64,000 bases of DNA from Sindora glabra (Eukaryota; Streptophyta; Magnoliopsida; Fabales; Fabaceae): NCBI GenBank assembly GCA_020226215.1, contig CM035228.1, positions 2,409,901 through 2,473,900 of the forward strand, read 5' to 3'. Below, one piece after another: positions 49,200 through 61,770 of the stretch. Numbering within the stretch: the first letter of the stretch is position 1; each line of letters begins with the position of its first letter. The notes below the pieces were generated by a model. That model saw only the letters and a list, made by a program, of their open reading frames with translations, was not told the origin of the DNA and ran no database searches. Position numbers and translations under genes: made by a program.

Positions 49200-52100
49200 G
49201 CCAAGAATCTAGGAACCATTACAATTTCAAAAGATTTCACCATAACTAATTAAATCATTTGTGGCTTTAATTGCACCATTAGTATTCAATTTAATCCAAT
49301 TTTCTAGAAGAGGTTCCCAAGATATTGAGATCGTGTTCAACGTTTTGTCTATATGTTTATCATTCTTCATAAGAGCATCATTCATGTGAATAACATAGTT
49401 TAAAACCAATCTTAATAAGTTCAGTGGCTAGATAAAATTATCTTCATGTTTTGCTTTATTTCTCCATTGCTATGAGTACTAGCAACCTATTGCCCAAACT
49501 GTATTCCATTGAAGTTGCAGGTCACTGGTTTGTGATAGAGAGTGCAACATATTCATGTACAACTAATCAATAATAGAGCAAGCATTAAACTCTGCAATAT
49601 AAGTTAGGTGAATGAGCTTTAGCCATAACTTATTGGCGAGCAGACAATATATAAGAATGTAAAGTATATACTCCTCTCTTGTCAAGCAAAGATTACAGAA
49701 CAGACTGGTATGACTCTAGCAACTAGTATAAAGGTTAGTTAGTAAGCTATTATATGCCACCTACTAAATAAAGCATTTAATCTTTTATGAAACAGGGATC
49801 CTCCATATTAAATTTCATATTTTCTATGGTTCCTTACAAGTATGACTAAGCTTCTTGGATGGAGAACTTTCCTATTTTATTAGATAACCAAGCTATAAAG
49901 TTTGTTCCAGCTTCCGGGTATGGAGGAAGCGTTACCTGTAACTAGTTTAACATGCTATTTGGAAGAGGTGTTTCAAACAACTCCACTCTTAATCCCTATT
50001 CTCCTGGACAAAGTTATTAACAATTGATAATCTTATTCCATTGTTCACCTCCTAAATAGCATAATTTAAGAGAGGTTAGACAATCGCCATCCAATTGTCT
50101 AGTTAAAACCTGACCGTTTCTCCATTATTTACATGCTAGACCAGGCCTCGACTAGTATCCTTCTAAGCTAAATGAATAACTTTCCATGTTAAAGAGTCAT
50201 TGGAGGATACAATGATAAGCAAATGCCAGCTTCTCTTGTTGCCATATTTGCCTCTCATAACCTTCACCTCTAAGCTATCCTTTTCTATGGAAATCTTAAA
50301 GCAAAGTTTCATAAGACAGGTAGTATTCATTCACTCTGAGTTTCTGATACCTAATCCTCTAGAATCTTTTAGTTGGCAAAAATTTTTCTAACCCACAAAA
50401 TGAGTTTTTTGTATGTACTTATCGTGACCCTATATGAAATTTTATTGTAACCTCTTTATTTTCAAGCAAATCTATTTAGGAATTCTCTTTATTTGCATAT
50501 TATATATATGGATACTTGAAATAATGGATTATGCAAATGTAATTATTCCCACCATAGATAAAGTTTTGATTTGCCAACATGTAAGTTTTTAGTTCACTTT
50601 AGAGCGTAAATCATCAAACTGTTGTCTATTACTTCCAGAAAACTGTAAATTAATGTCAAGGTGCTTCCTTAGGTTTTGAGTTTGAGAGAAACCACTAAGA
50701 TTAGTAACTTCTTGAATGATCAAAGGGTCCAAATTTTGAAAGAAGAGAATCTTCGATTTGTCATAGTTAACTTTTTGGCCTGAAGCAGCATAAAACATCA
50801 ACAAGCATATCAAAATGCATCTCATTTGGTCAATTGAGGCTTTTGCAAATAAAATAAAATCATCAGCAAACATGAGATAACAGTAACATGATCTTGTTTT
50901 TCCAGCTCTAATTAACTTCCACATTATTGCAATTGCTTCATCCATTATTAAGTGAGAAAGTTTTTCTATACAAAGAATAAAAAGATAGGCAGATATAAGG
51001 TCTCTTTGTCTGACACCTTTGGAAGGTTGGAAATCAACTATTTTGTTACCATTCCATAAAACATTGAGTGTAAATGTAATGACATATCTCATAATCAAAT
51101 ATACAAGTTAGGGCAGAAAGTCATTTTCTTTAAGCACGTCTAGAAAAAAGTCCTATCTAATTCTATCATAGGCTTTCTCAAGGTCCATTTTCAAGGTTAT
51201 ATAGTTGGTTTTTCCTTTCTTTCTCCACATAGAATGGATCATCTTACTAGCTATGATAATATTATCTTGAATGCGCTTCCCCAAAATAAAGTTGGATTGA
51301 AATGGTAAGATTTGGCTAGCCAAAAGAGATTTCAATTGGTTGACGATCACTTTAGTAATGCATTTATAATTTACATTACATAAATAGATTGGTTGAAATT
51401 GATTGATGAATTCTGGATGACCCACTTTGGGGATTAAAATTATGAGCGTTTGGTTGAGAAAGTTTACATCAATGTTTCTTTCAAAGATTGCACGAATAAA
51501 CACTAATAAGTTATGGCCTAGTTTCTTCTAGTTTGCTTGATAAAAGCTAGCTGGTAAACTATCGTAACTCGGGCCTTCAGTTGCTCCCATATGAAACATA
51601 GCTCTTTTGATTTCTTGAAAAGTAATATTTTTATTCGAGGTTCTAATCTCCTTTAACTGAGGTGGTAGGAATGAGTGATGAATGTGAAGAGGGATGTATT
51701 AAGTAAAATCTTCTATAAACCTTAAACCTTAAAGAGATGTCTGTAGTAGTTCACGACTATATTAGTCAGAAGTCTTTTATTATTTGCCTATGTGCCATTA
51801 GAGTCCCAAAACATAAACACTTTATTATATCTTCTTCTGGTCACTATTTTAGTATGGTAGAATTTTGTGTTTCGATCCCCGTCTTGAATCTAGCGTGTTC
51901 TAGATTTCTAATATTAGAGAACTTCCTCTTATTTCAGGACCTTTAGGGGTTCTTTTTGTAATAGCTTTTCTAATGTGTCTAGATATAGTTTCCACTTCCT
52001 CTCCATAGCTAATTGTCCTTTTTTTATACAGGTAAGAAGAGTTTTTTTTTATTTAATATGGCTATTCCAAATGGCAAGTTTTTCTATGATATTTCGACAT

Positions 52101-52919
52101 TATCAAGGAAAGGATGTTGATTTTGCTAGTTTTCATCTAAAAAGTGAGGAAAATTTTCATGTAAAAGCCAAGCAGCTTTGAAATGAAAGGGCTGATTATT
52201 CCTCTTTATTTTTCCTTTATACATGTTGATCATTATTGGATGATGATCTGAATATACTCTAGGAAGAGTCATTATAATAGCATCATTAAATTTACATCTC
52301 CAGTTTACATTACATAAGCCTCTATCTAAACATTCAAAAATCTGACTATAGCCTTCTTGGAGTAGACTTTTCCAAGTAAAACATGAGCTTTGCCAGCTTA
52401 AATCAATTAGATTGCAATTATCTATCCAATTAGAGAATTCCATATATCTTTGTTTAACAATCGGGCACTACCTTTTTTCTCGATAGGATGAGCAATGTCG
52501 TTAAAATCACTAGCAAGTAACCATGGTTCTTAGATAGATTCTGATAATTCTAGGAGTTGAGAATGGCATTCCCTATGGGCTTCTATATGTGGGCTCATAT
52601 ATACCACAGTTAGTAAGTAAAACATATCATTGTTATCGTAAAACTTGAGGTGGATAAATTGAAGAGTAGATTTGATAACTTCTAATCTCACTTTGTTGGA
52701 ATTCCATTTAATCTATATCCTTCCTACCATCCCTCTCCCTTCTTGAACTAAGAAATTAGAATAATGTAGCTTGTGAAATATGCTAGGAGCTTTATTAGGA
52801 TCCACCTTTGTTTCAAGTAAAGCAATCACATATGGCTTATGTTTCTCAAGAATATTATTGGCTTAAACAATAAATTCTGAGTTGCCAACCCTCCTGTAGT
52901 TCCATATGATAAGCTTCAT
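49200..52919 (-). pseudogene. LINE ORF2 (endonuclease, reverse transcriptase, RNase H)
   Basis: Begins at 52919 with MKLIIWNYRRVGN, the usual start of the plant LINE endonuclease, and reaches the catalytic SDHHP near 52240. Reverse transcriptase follows at about 51500-50590: LIPKVGHP, then KMDLEKAYDR, PSKGVRQRD and the active site FADDFILFA. A Cys-rich zf-RVT-like stretch (FCNLCL) lies near 49690. RNase H begins at about 49325 with LLENWIKLNTNGAIKATN. Stops and frame changes separate the pieces. The catalytic Asp pair is intact although the gene is dead. Confidence 0.88.
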
Positions 52920-53689
52920 AATGTATAAAATGAAAAAAAGAGTAAAGTAAGCTAAATTAGGATGATCATACAACTTAAACAACATCCGTCCTATTTCCTT
53001 GTGCTAATTCCAATTGCACGGGTGACTCCCTGCTTTATTGTAAGTCTTCTATCATGGAATCATAATAGAGTAAAGGCTTACAAGGTAATTTTGAAGTTAT
53101 ACCTAGGTTAGATGGTTTCCCTATGTTGTCAAGAATCATGATATTTGAATTTTGGGAATGATGCTGCTCAGTCTAGATAATTGAGCTAGAGATATGTTGA
53201 GTGATAGGTTGCTCATGGGTGGCATGACCTGTTTTTAGCTGTAGGTTTAGTTTCTGGTGTATGAAACATCCAACACCTTGTATCTCTTTAACTTTTCTTA
53301 GAAGCTCCTTATAAAATCTCCCTTTTAATCAGTCTCAGTTCCTGTCATTTGATTGTTGTCAATTATGGTCAAAGCTTTGCAATTGGTTCTCATTTTTTGC
53401 TTTTTAGTATTAGCTAGTTTCTAGCTTACATTATTTAGGTTTATATTTTCTTTTTCTACGGGCTCTTTACTTAAGTCACTCTCTTTATCAAGCTGATCAC
53501 CTATCTTACCTTTAAACATTGGATTAGTAAGGGCTATAAATCAAGATCCATCCCCTTTTCTTCACTTGTAGTTTTTTGTTCAACCTTTATTCTTCTATAT
53601 CTTCTTAGTCTTTATACCACCATCCAGTCCCCAAACTCCATGTAAGTTTGATTATGCTGAATTGGAGGTTATGCCCTATTAGTTGCATC

Positions 53690-54733
53690 TAAGTTATTCA
53701 TCCTTGGCTGGAGCAATAATATTATGCTCATGCAAGACTTCCTTCTCTTGACATCCATCAACATAATAGCCATAACATCCACATTTGAAACAAATTAAAT
53801 GAATCCCTTCATAGTTTATTTTGATATCCTTAGTTCCCGTGCTAAATTGTGGGAGCAATGACATGTTACGATTAGCCAATAGTCTAATACACAAACATGT
53901 GCATATTTGCCCCTAGCCCATTCCTTTGTCATATAGTTAATCTTGATTGTTTTTCCAATCCTATCTCCAATGGCTTGTAGACACTAACAATCATAATATT
54001 CTATAACTAGTTCTGGAAAACACACCCAAACAGCCACTTTATCAATACTTGCCATTGTTGGATTAAAGTTTAGAACCTACTCCTGAACTATTAAATAATG
54101 GTCCAAGATTAGCCATGGACTTCCAATTAAAACCAGCTCCTTTCCATTCCTTGAGACAAATTTGACTATATAGAAATCATACCCTAAATCAACAAGTTCA
54201 AACCCTCTTGCTCCCTTCCATAGTTGCATTAATTTCTCTCCCAAAAAACAAAAACACACTCTTCTACCTAGTAATTTAACAATTAGGTAGTTTCTTCATG
54301 GTTTACGAATGCGTTCAATTTCATGATTACTAAGTTTGAGAACAAGGTAGATTTTATTATTGCTTATTATTTCATCAATGACCTCCACTCCACAATCATC
54401 TTTGCTGTCATTCGAATCAATGTTAAAGTTTATTTGATCATCCTCATTCTCCATTAAATTCTCAGAGTCATCATCATCCTGATCCATGGTAATATCATTA
54501 TCTTCCCCTGCAAAGCCCAAAAGTGCAGCCTTGTAAAATGCAATATGACTTGGATGATTGGCGTTTTCCTTCGGATGCAAAACTAAATCAGCATAAGAAA
54601 GTAATACTGTAGCACCTCCTTCAAAACCTCTAATCTCGTACTTCTGTTTCTTATTACTTCTATTCAGTTGGTCAATTTCCTTTGAAGATTGGTGATTTGC
54701 ATCTGGCCTTGAGCGTGCGTCTGAATCGTTCAT
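53690..54733 (-). pseudogene. LINE ORF1 (DUF4283 + CCHC), stops in frame
   Basis: Starts at ATG 54733 with an acidic N-terminal part and ends that section with IERIRKP. A TGA then sits where the family has Trp, and the same frame continues YLIVKLLGRR, GEKLMQLWK, VDLGYDFYIVKF, GSPWLILDHYLIVQ (DUF4283). After two further stops it reaches YEGIHLICFKCGCYGYYVDGC, a zinc knuckle in which the usual His is Tyr. The reading frame is held throughout, so decay is by point changes and not large indels. The protein would bind element RNA as a chaperone. Confidence 0.85.
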
Positions 54734-54760
54734 TGGAACCCTAATAGAAAAAATTGAATA

Positions 54761-55763
54761 TATCTATTTTTAGAAGAAAAAAAATTATATGAATGTTGCA
54801 GAGATCTAGTTAATCGAAAAATTGTCACGTGCCTTGGGTTTCAAAACTCTTATTTTCAAAAAAACATTTTGTAATGTGATAGCCTAATTTTTCTCTACCC
54901 ATAGAAGATCCAAAATAAAACTGTCCAGTGTTTCCCCTGTTTTGAAACAATAGTTTATCAAACGCATTGTTTCCATTTAATGACCGGTGCAGCCTTTGGT
55001 CTTTGGGGGAAAATAGGGGTTGAGGAACCCAAGTAACATGGCATAATGTAGGCGTTGATTAGTCGCCCGTCGTATTTTTTAGGCATTGGTCTGTATTTAA
55101 GTTTGTAAAAACATGAAAATTGTGAAAGATGGAAACATAATTCACATTATTGATGAATAGGCCCCCAGAGGGAGGGCATTGTGAAGGAATTGTGCAAACT
55201 GGCAGCTTGGGACATAATTGGCACATTGCAGCCATCGACGCACCAGAGAAATAAATGGATGGCCGGCAAGGGGGCAGCAGAGAAGGTGGTTAACTATCAC
55301 CGAACTGAGAAATGCTTTATTATTTAAAAAAAAAATAGCTATATGTACAAATGCTTTTCAGACGCCTCTAGCATCTGCTTCTCATTTATATAAGGGCAAT
55401 CGGCAACATTGTCAACTTAGGGGAAAAAAAACGAAAGTAAGGGTACAAGCTATAATTAAAAAAAATAAGCATTTTCCCAGGTGTAACTGGTAGGTGTGAG
55501 GAACTTGCAAAATTTTAAAAATGCAATTTAACTAGTTCTCCCACATATATTTTCCATACACGCAATGAGAATAAAAAAATTGGTCAACTGAAAATCTATT
55601 AACAACACTTTAAACAAGAAGTAAAACATAAATTATAATTTGGTACTTCCTAATCTGGTTCCTTCCGAGTCCCCAAGGAATAAGATTTTGCATTCATGTT
55701 CACGCTAATCCTTATGGCCTTAAATACAAAAATGAAATCTTTCTCCAAAACCTCTGCCTCAAA
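54761..55763. other. Promoter side of the SPARK kinase
   Basis: About 1 kb with no gene. A TTAAATA at 55720-55726, about 40 bases before the kinase ATG, is a weak TATA candidate. Confidence 0.4.
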
Positions 55764-57519
55764 ATGCCTCTCTTACTCCTCTTCTTTCTTCTGAGCTTCA
55801 CCATAACCAGTGGCTACGAAAGCCTGCAAAGAGTCATCGTTAGTTCCAGTTGTCCACTGGATCTTGATTTTGTACGAGGAATCATTGCTCAAACCAATTC
55901 TCCTCTTTCCTTTCTCGATGTTCCCACTCAGTGTCAATACATGCTCCAAGGAATCCGCATGATACGGTCAGAATATCTTCGAGCCACAGGCTACTTTTCT
56001 TTTCCTTCCAATTCCTCCCAGGCATGCTGGGATTCATTCGAAGGTTTAGTGAATCAACATCTGCCTGGTTTCACCATTCGATCGACTTGCGGCTTCAAAA
56101 ACAGTTTGATTTCAGAAAGCTGCATGAATGTCACCACCCGGACTCAATTCGAGCGATTGATTTCTCTATCTGAATTGCATGAAATGAGAAAAACTTGCAA
56201 TCATCATTTGGAAGACGATGATGCTTGTTCTTTCTGTCTGAGTAGTTTGTTGGATGTCCAAAAATCATATTTGACTGTCTCTAATGATGGAAACGCTTCG
56301 TATTGCACTGGGTATCCTTTTTTGTATGCAGCGGCTTATGCAAATCACTTTGGACCAACAGATTTAGGAACTGTCAAATGTTTGGTTACTTTAGATTTCA
56401 ACAAGGCAAGAGGAAAGATTAAAGGAAACAAGAAATTGCATCGTGGGTCTATAGCAATTAGGGTTGTTATTGGATTTGTATTAGCAGCTTTACTTGTTTT
56501 ATTTGTTTTAAGGAGATATAAGAAATTGCAGAAGAAAAAGATGGCTCCGACCAAGGCAGGTCAGATTAATTCAACGGTGGGGATTATTGGTGGGGGTAAT
56601 ACTTTAATGAAATTCACCATAGATGATGTAAGAACTTGTACAGGGAATTTCTCAAGGGAGAATATAATTGGGATGGGAGCATTTGGAAATGTTTATAAGG
56701 GGAAATTACCAGATGGATCAGGAGTTGCATTCAAAAGATTTAAGAATTGCTCTGAATCTGGGGATGAAGAGTTACGCATGAAGTGGAGATCATTGCTGCG
56801 GCATGTCAATCTGCTTAAACTGAGGGGCTATTTCACGGCCACGGGGCCCAGGGAAGGCCATCAGAGGATCCTAGCGAGTGAATGTTTGTCAAATGGAAGC
56901 TTATATGACCATCTTTTCAATTTCCAATTAAGAACAAGGAAAATAAGTTGGCCTATTCGACAAAAAATTATCCTGGGAATGGCTCGCGGATTGTCTTATC
57001 TACATCATGGGGGCAGAACATGGTATAATTCACAGAGACATCAAATCCAGCAATGTTCTTCTGGACGAGGAATTTGAGCCAAAATTATCTGATTTTGGCC
57101 TTGCAAAATTCACCCCACATGGAACATTCTCACATTTGAGCACCAAAATTGCTGGAACACTAGGTTATGTTGCCCCAGAATATGCTTTGCATGGCCAATT
57201 ATCGGAAAGAAGCGATGTGTTCAGTTTTGGGGTTGTGGTTCTTGAGGTTTTAAGCGAGAAAAAGGCTGTTATCTCAGAGGATGAAAATAGCACTTCCCTT
57301 CTGGTGGATTGGGCTCGGTCGCTTGTGAGACAAGGCAGAACTTTGGACGTTATAAACGAGGAAATACCTGAATTGGGGAATCCTCAAGCGATGGAGAAAT
57401 ATGTTGTTGTCGGTATTCTTTGTTGTCATCCAGTTTCTCAAGCAAGGCCAATGATGGATGAGGTTGCGAAGATATTGGAGAAAGATTTTGCTGTTCCAAT
57501 GGTTTTCGAGCATTACTGA
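55764..57519 (+). pseudogene. SPARK-domain receptor-like kinase (At1g11050-like), frameshifted
   Basis: Plasma-membrane Ser/Thr kinase, intronless as in its relatives. It has a signal peptide (about 1-17), a Cys-rich SPARK ectodomain (about 25-215), a membrane helix (about 230-249), and a kinase domain starting at GMGAFGNVYKG (about 303-313) with the ATP-binding Lys in VAFKRF (the family has VAVK). The frame breaks after YLHHG, about residue 416, at a run of five G (57009-57013). The +1 frame at once continues AEHGIIHRDIKSSNVLL, DFGLAKF, APEYALHG and SDVFSFGVVVLEVL to 57519. Removing one G would give about 585 aa. Either a recent one-base insertion has killed the gene, or this is a homopolymer read error. 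The C-terminus (VPMVFEHY) is shorter than I expect, by about 30 residues. Confidence 0.87.
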
Positions 57520-58372
57520 GGCAAACTACATGTTTGGTTCCAGTCCTTTAGGTCAGCAGCCACTTACCTACAAGAAAAAGAGATGTGAATAGTACTGATG
57601 GGAGTTCAAGTTCTTCATAGATTATATGCTAATCAGCCATTGATGTTCTCATTTTCCATTTATGTATTGGTTTGAGTTCACTCTTCCAATTTCAGATAGG
57701 CCAAGCTTTACAGAGGCATGGAATTCTAACAATGTAAACAATCAATCAACTTCATTTAGTTAAACTATATTATATGCAATACTCAAATTATGTATAATTG
57801 CATGTGAATTAATGCTGCATACATTTATACGTATTAAATGCATTAGATCATATTTTGTCATTGTTTATATCATATAATACTCGAGAAACATTTTAAGAGG
57901 TAGGAAAAGGAGAATATTTATGATATAAGCCTATCTATTTAAAACTAATTTTCAAGTAGTAAAATTGAGTTTTCATTTGAAATTATTCACAAAAATTGAG
58001 AATTTAATTTATTTGAAATTAAACGAGTAGAATTATTTATAAATTCACATTGATGAATCAAATTTCAATATTTTTATCATTTCGAGGAGCAAACTTAAAA
58101 AATGAAGCGAAAGATAAGCAAAAAAATCAAGAACAAAGACAAAAACATTGTATCATTTATGACATCAGATTTGAGAAAAATGAAAGATACGGACAAAAAA
58201 GTGGCAACACAGACGGTAGTCAGGACCCACGAAGACCATGACCTTGTTGCCTGTCATATGTTGACTGACACCATTATCGCACATCTCCAATCTCTTTGCT
58301 TAAAGTCTAAACCTCAAACTTACTAAAGTTCAATTGCCTGGGTCTTCTTCGAAGACAGTCAGGGAGGTAGTC
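57520..58372. other. Spacer between kinase and sugar transporter
   Basis: Holds the kinase 3' flank and the leader of the transporter; 57750-58050 is AT-rich. No gene seen. Confidence 0.45.
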
Positions 58373-61300
58373 ATGGACAGCAGAAGTCCTCTGCTCTTCA
58401 AGAGCAAAAGTGGATCACATCCTAATGATGCAATTGAACGAGACATTGAGCGCCAGAGGAACAGTGGAGCCTCTTCAGCCAGCGGTATCGTTGTACTTAG
58501 CACATTTGTTGCTGTCTCTGGTTCCTACGTTTTTGGTTCTGGTGTAAGTGTATTTTTTTTTCCTTTTTATCTACCACTAACTTATCCAAATTTGTTTGAT
58601 CAGCGAGTCAGTGGAAATGATCTCAAAACACATTTTTTTTATTTTTAGATTCTTGGTTCTTTTGATGTTCTTCTGTTATAATGATTACTGAATGGAGTCA
58701 CATATGACTGATTTTGTAGGTGGGATATTCATCTCCTGCTCAATCGGGGATAATGGATGACCTTGGTCTTACTTTGCCTGAGGTTTTAACAGCTGTGACT
58801 TATAAAAGCGCTCTAAAATATAGCTTCAACTCCGACTGACAATAAACTGTTTGGGATAATTTGTTGTATCCTGTCTTAAATTTGTTCAAAATGTCCCTTT
58901 GTTTCCACTAAAATGTTTCCATTTGGCTCTGTCCCTAATTTAAGCTTGTTTTGCAGTACTCACTGTTTGGTTCAATATTGACAATTGGAGCTATGGTTGG
59001 TGCCGTAGTGAGTGGTAGAATAGGAGATTATGCAGGTCGCCGCGGTGTAAGTTTCTCCAATTTTCCATAAATCAATAAAACCACATTAATGTATTCCTAA
59101 TCTTATTTGTTGTGCTTTTGTTGTTTTGCAAATTAGGCCATGTGCTTCTCAGAGATATTCTGCATCATCGGATGGCTTGCCATAGCATTCTCAAAGGTTA
59201 ATATTTCATCATTTCTTGGATTACAAACGTTGTTTTCATTTTGAAATTGTTTAGATGGTGGTAACATAGTATGATAATTAAAGATTATATTGCGTTGTGT
59301 TAGACAATGTATAACCTCCGGTTCATATTTGAAGGTCACGTGGTTGCTTTACCTTGGAAGGCTGTTGTTGGGATGTGGGATGGGCATTCTTTCTTATGTG
59401 GTAATGTAAAAAGGATCAGTTCAAATCATAAATAATATTCATTTATGCTTTGTTAGAGTATCTGTGACAAAATAGAAACCGGGATTTTTCTTCCCTTCTC
59501 AGGTACCAGTTTATATAGCAGAGATAACTCCCCAGAATCTTCGAGGAGGATTTACTACTGTTCACCAGGCAATGCAACGTTGCATTCTCTTTGAATAACA
59601 TTAAACTTCATTCTCTGTCACCAAATCTTGTACAAATTTCACATTACTAAATTATTCATTGCTTAGTGCCAATTTGACAGTTGATGATATGTTTTGGGGG
59701 ATCACTGACATATCTTATTGGAGCTTTCTTGAATTGGAGGTTTTTGGCTATAATAGGTAATAAACTCCCTTGTTGGGTTCTTCTAACAACGTAAAAATAG
59801 TGTTGTATATAATTACATCCACTTTATCATGCCATTTCAGGTACTATTGCATGTCTTGTACAGCTTATTGGTCTTCTCTTCATTCCTGAGTCTCCTAGGT
59901 GGCTGGTAAGCTGTTAATAGTTTCTGGAGGCGCCAAATTCTTTTGAGTGAGGACATGTCTTGGGACAAAAATATTTGGAAACAGTGATTGCTGGTAACTT
60001 CTGCAGGCAAAGATTGGTCAAATGGGAGACTGTAGATCTGTTTTGCAGCGCCTTAGACGGGAGAATGCTGATATTTCTCGAGAGGCAGATGAAATTAGAG
60101 TGGGTAACAATAGTCCTTTGTTTGTTAAGATTGAATGTACTTTAGATGTGGCCATCTATTTTATTGTTCCCAACTAGCACTTTTTGTTGCTGAGTGAATT
60201 CACATTACATGTTACACTGTGCTTTCTTATAGGATTATACAGAAGCCCTTCAACAGCTAAAAGAAGCTAGTTTTTTTGACTTATTTCGAAAGAAATATTT
60301 CCAATCACTTCTTGTGAGTATTCTAAGTTCACCTCATTTATGCATTCTATCAGCCTTCTACAGACATTTATGAGGAATAAGTTACTTACTTGGTCAGGTA
60401 GGGGTTGGCTTAATGATACTGCAACAGTTTGGAGGGGTTAATGGCATTGTATTTTATGCAAGTTCTATATTTATCTCTGCTGGTACGTGAAGATTCTTTA
60501 TTGATGCTTGTTTTATAGGACAAAAAATATGAATTTGGGAATATGGCATTCATGGCAAGACTTAACGAAAAACAAAACTTTCAGGGTTTTCTGGAAGTGT
60601 TGGAACAATAGCAATGGTTGCTGTTCAGGTTCATGAGCCTCTTTTCATAATTTAATTATTTTTTTCAGCTTAAATCTGTATAAGATGAAATTGATATATC
60701 TCTCCACAGATCCCAATGACAGCTTTGGGTGTACTTTTGTTGGATAAGTCTGGACGGCGACCACTTCTGTTGGTACGTTCTTGGAGAACATGTTTTATAT
60801 TTTTGTGGAGTGCATTAAATTCTGACACTGAATTGTTGAGTTGCACGAAGGTCTCTGCGGGAGGAACATGCTTGGGATGCTTCCTTGTTGGACTTTCATT
60901 CTTTTTGCAGGTTCTCTGAATAGCAGAATTTGTTGCCCTCGTTTGTTTCTTTTTTTTTTTTTTCCATACTAAATATATATTTCCAAAGAAAAATGCCATG
61001 TGCAGGACCTCCAGAAATTGAGAGATATCAGTCCTATTCTGGCGCTTGGCGGTGTGCTGGTAACAGGAATTATTATTTACCCCCAAAAATTTTGTTTTGT
61101 TTTTGTAAGAGAAAGGAAAGGTGCTTGTCTGTACTTGTGATTCTCATGTAGAGCTATGAAATGGAGACATCTCATTTGATTGATGTCTCTTGAGATTAAA
61201 GGTTTCATAATTAGTAGTCAATTCCTGTTGATGGTCAGGTGTATACAGGGTCCTTCTCACTAGGCATGGGAGGAATTCCCTGGGTTATAATGTCTGAGGT

Positions 61301-61770
61301 TGGTTAGCCTTACTGTTACCATGCCTGATGCCTCGACTCATCATAGAGAAAATTTTTCTGAAGTAATATATATTGTCTGTTATTCTTAATTGTTGCAGAT
61401 ATTTCCAATAAATGTGAAGGGCTCAGCAGGAAGCCTTGTGACCTTGATTAACTGGTTAGGTTCTTGGATTGTATCATATGCCTTCAACTTCCTCATGAGC
61501 TGGAACTCAGCAGGTATGCACTCGATATTTCTCCCAACTCCATCTCCGAAAAAAAGGAAAAATAGAAATCGAGGGGAAAATTTTGGAGAAGAGATCAAGC
61601 TAGAAAGTGCTTGTTTGATATTATGTTATTTAATATTGTCAGGTACTTTCTTCGTATGTTCTGGCATATGTGGCTTGACTGTTATATTCGTAGCAAAACT
61701 AGTACCAGAGACCAAGGGTCGCACACTTGAAGAAGTTCAAGCATCCTTGAATCCACATTCTGCAAAGTGA
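58373..61770 (+). CDS. ERD6-like monosaccharide transporter
   Basis: Twelve-helix MFS sugar carrier of the ERD6-like group, whose studied members act at the vacuolar membrane. Eighteen exons: 58373-58543, 58720-58782, 58957-59046, 59137-59196, 59335-59400, 59503-59568, 59681-59756, 59841-59905, 60007-60099, 60233-60313, 60398-60482, 60585-60628, 60710-60772, 60851-60910, 61006-61059, 61239-61298, 61399-61513 and 61643-61770. All are in phase; total 479 aa, and the many tiny exons are typical of the group. Visible motifs: VGYSSPAQSGIM, GRIGDYAGRRG after helix 2, YIAEITPQNLRGG, PESPRWL after helix 6, QQFGGVNGIVFYAS in helix 7, DKSGRRPLLL, and PETKGRTLEEVQ at the C-terminus. Intron 6 has a GC donor (CAG|GCAATG). 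The start ATG at 58373 is followed by an acidic, LL-containing N-terminus common in the group. Confidence 0.95.

Larger units (their letters stand above)
48770..54760 (-). mobile_element. L1-type LINE retrotransposon, about 6 kb, decayed
   Basis: A nearly full-length non-LTR retrotransposon on the minus strand. The 5' end is near 54760, just before the ORF1 ATG at 54733. The 3' end is a short T run on the plus strand (48771-48777), the expected poly(A) tail. In order it holds ORF1 (RNA-binding, CCHC), then ORF2 with endonuclease, reverse transcriptase, zf-RVT-like region and RNase H. Many single stops interrupt both frames, so it cannot move by itself. I could not find target duplications at the ends. 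Confidence 0.9.
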
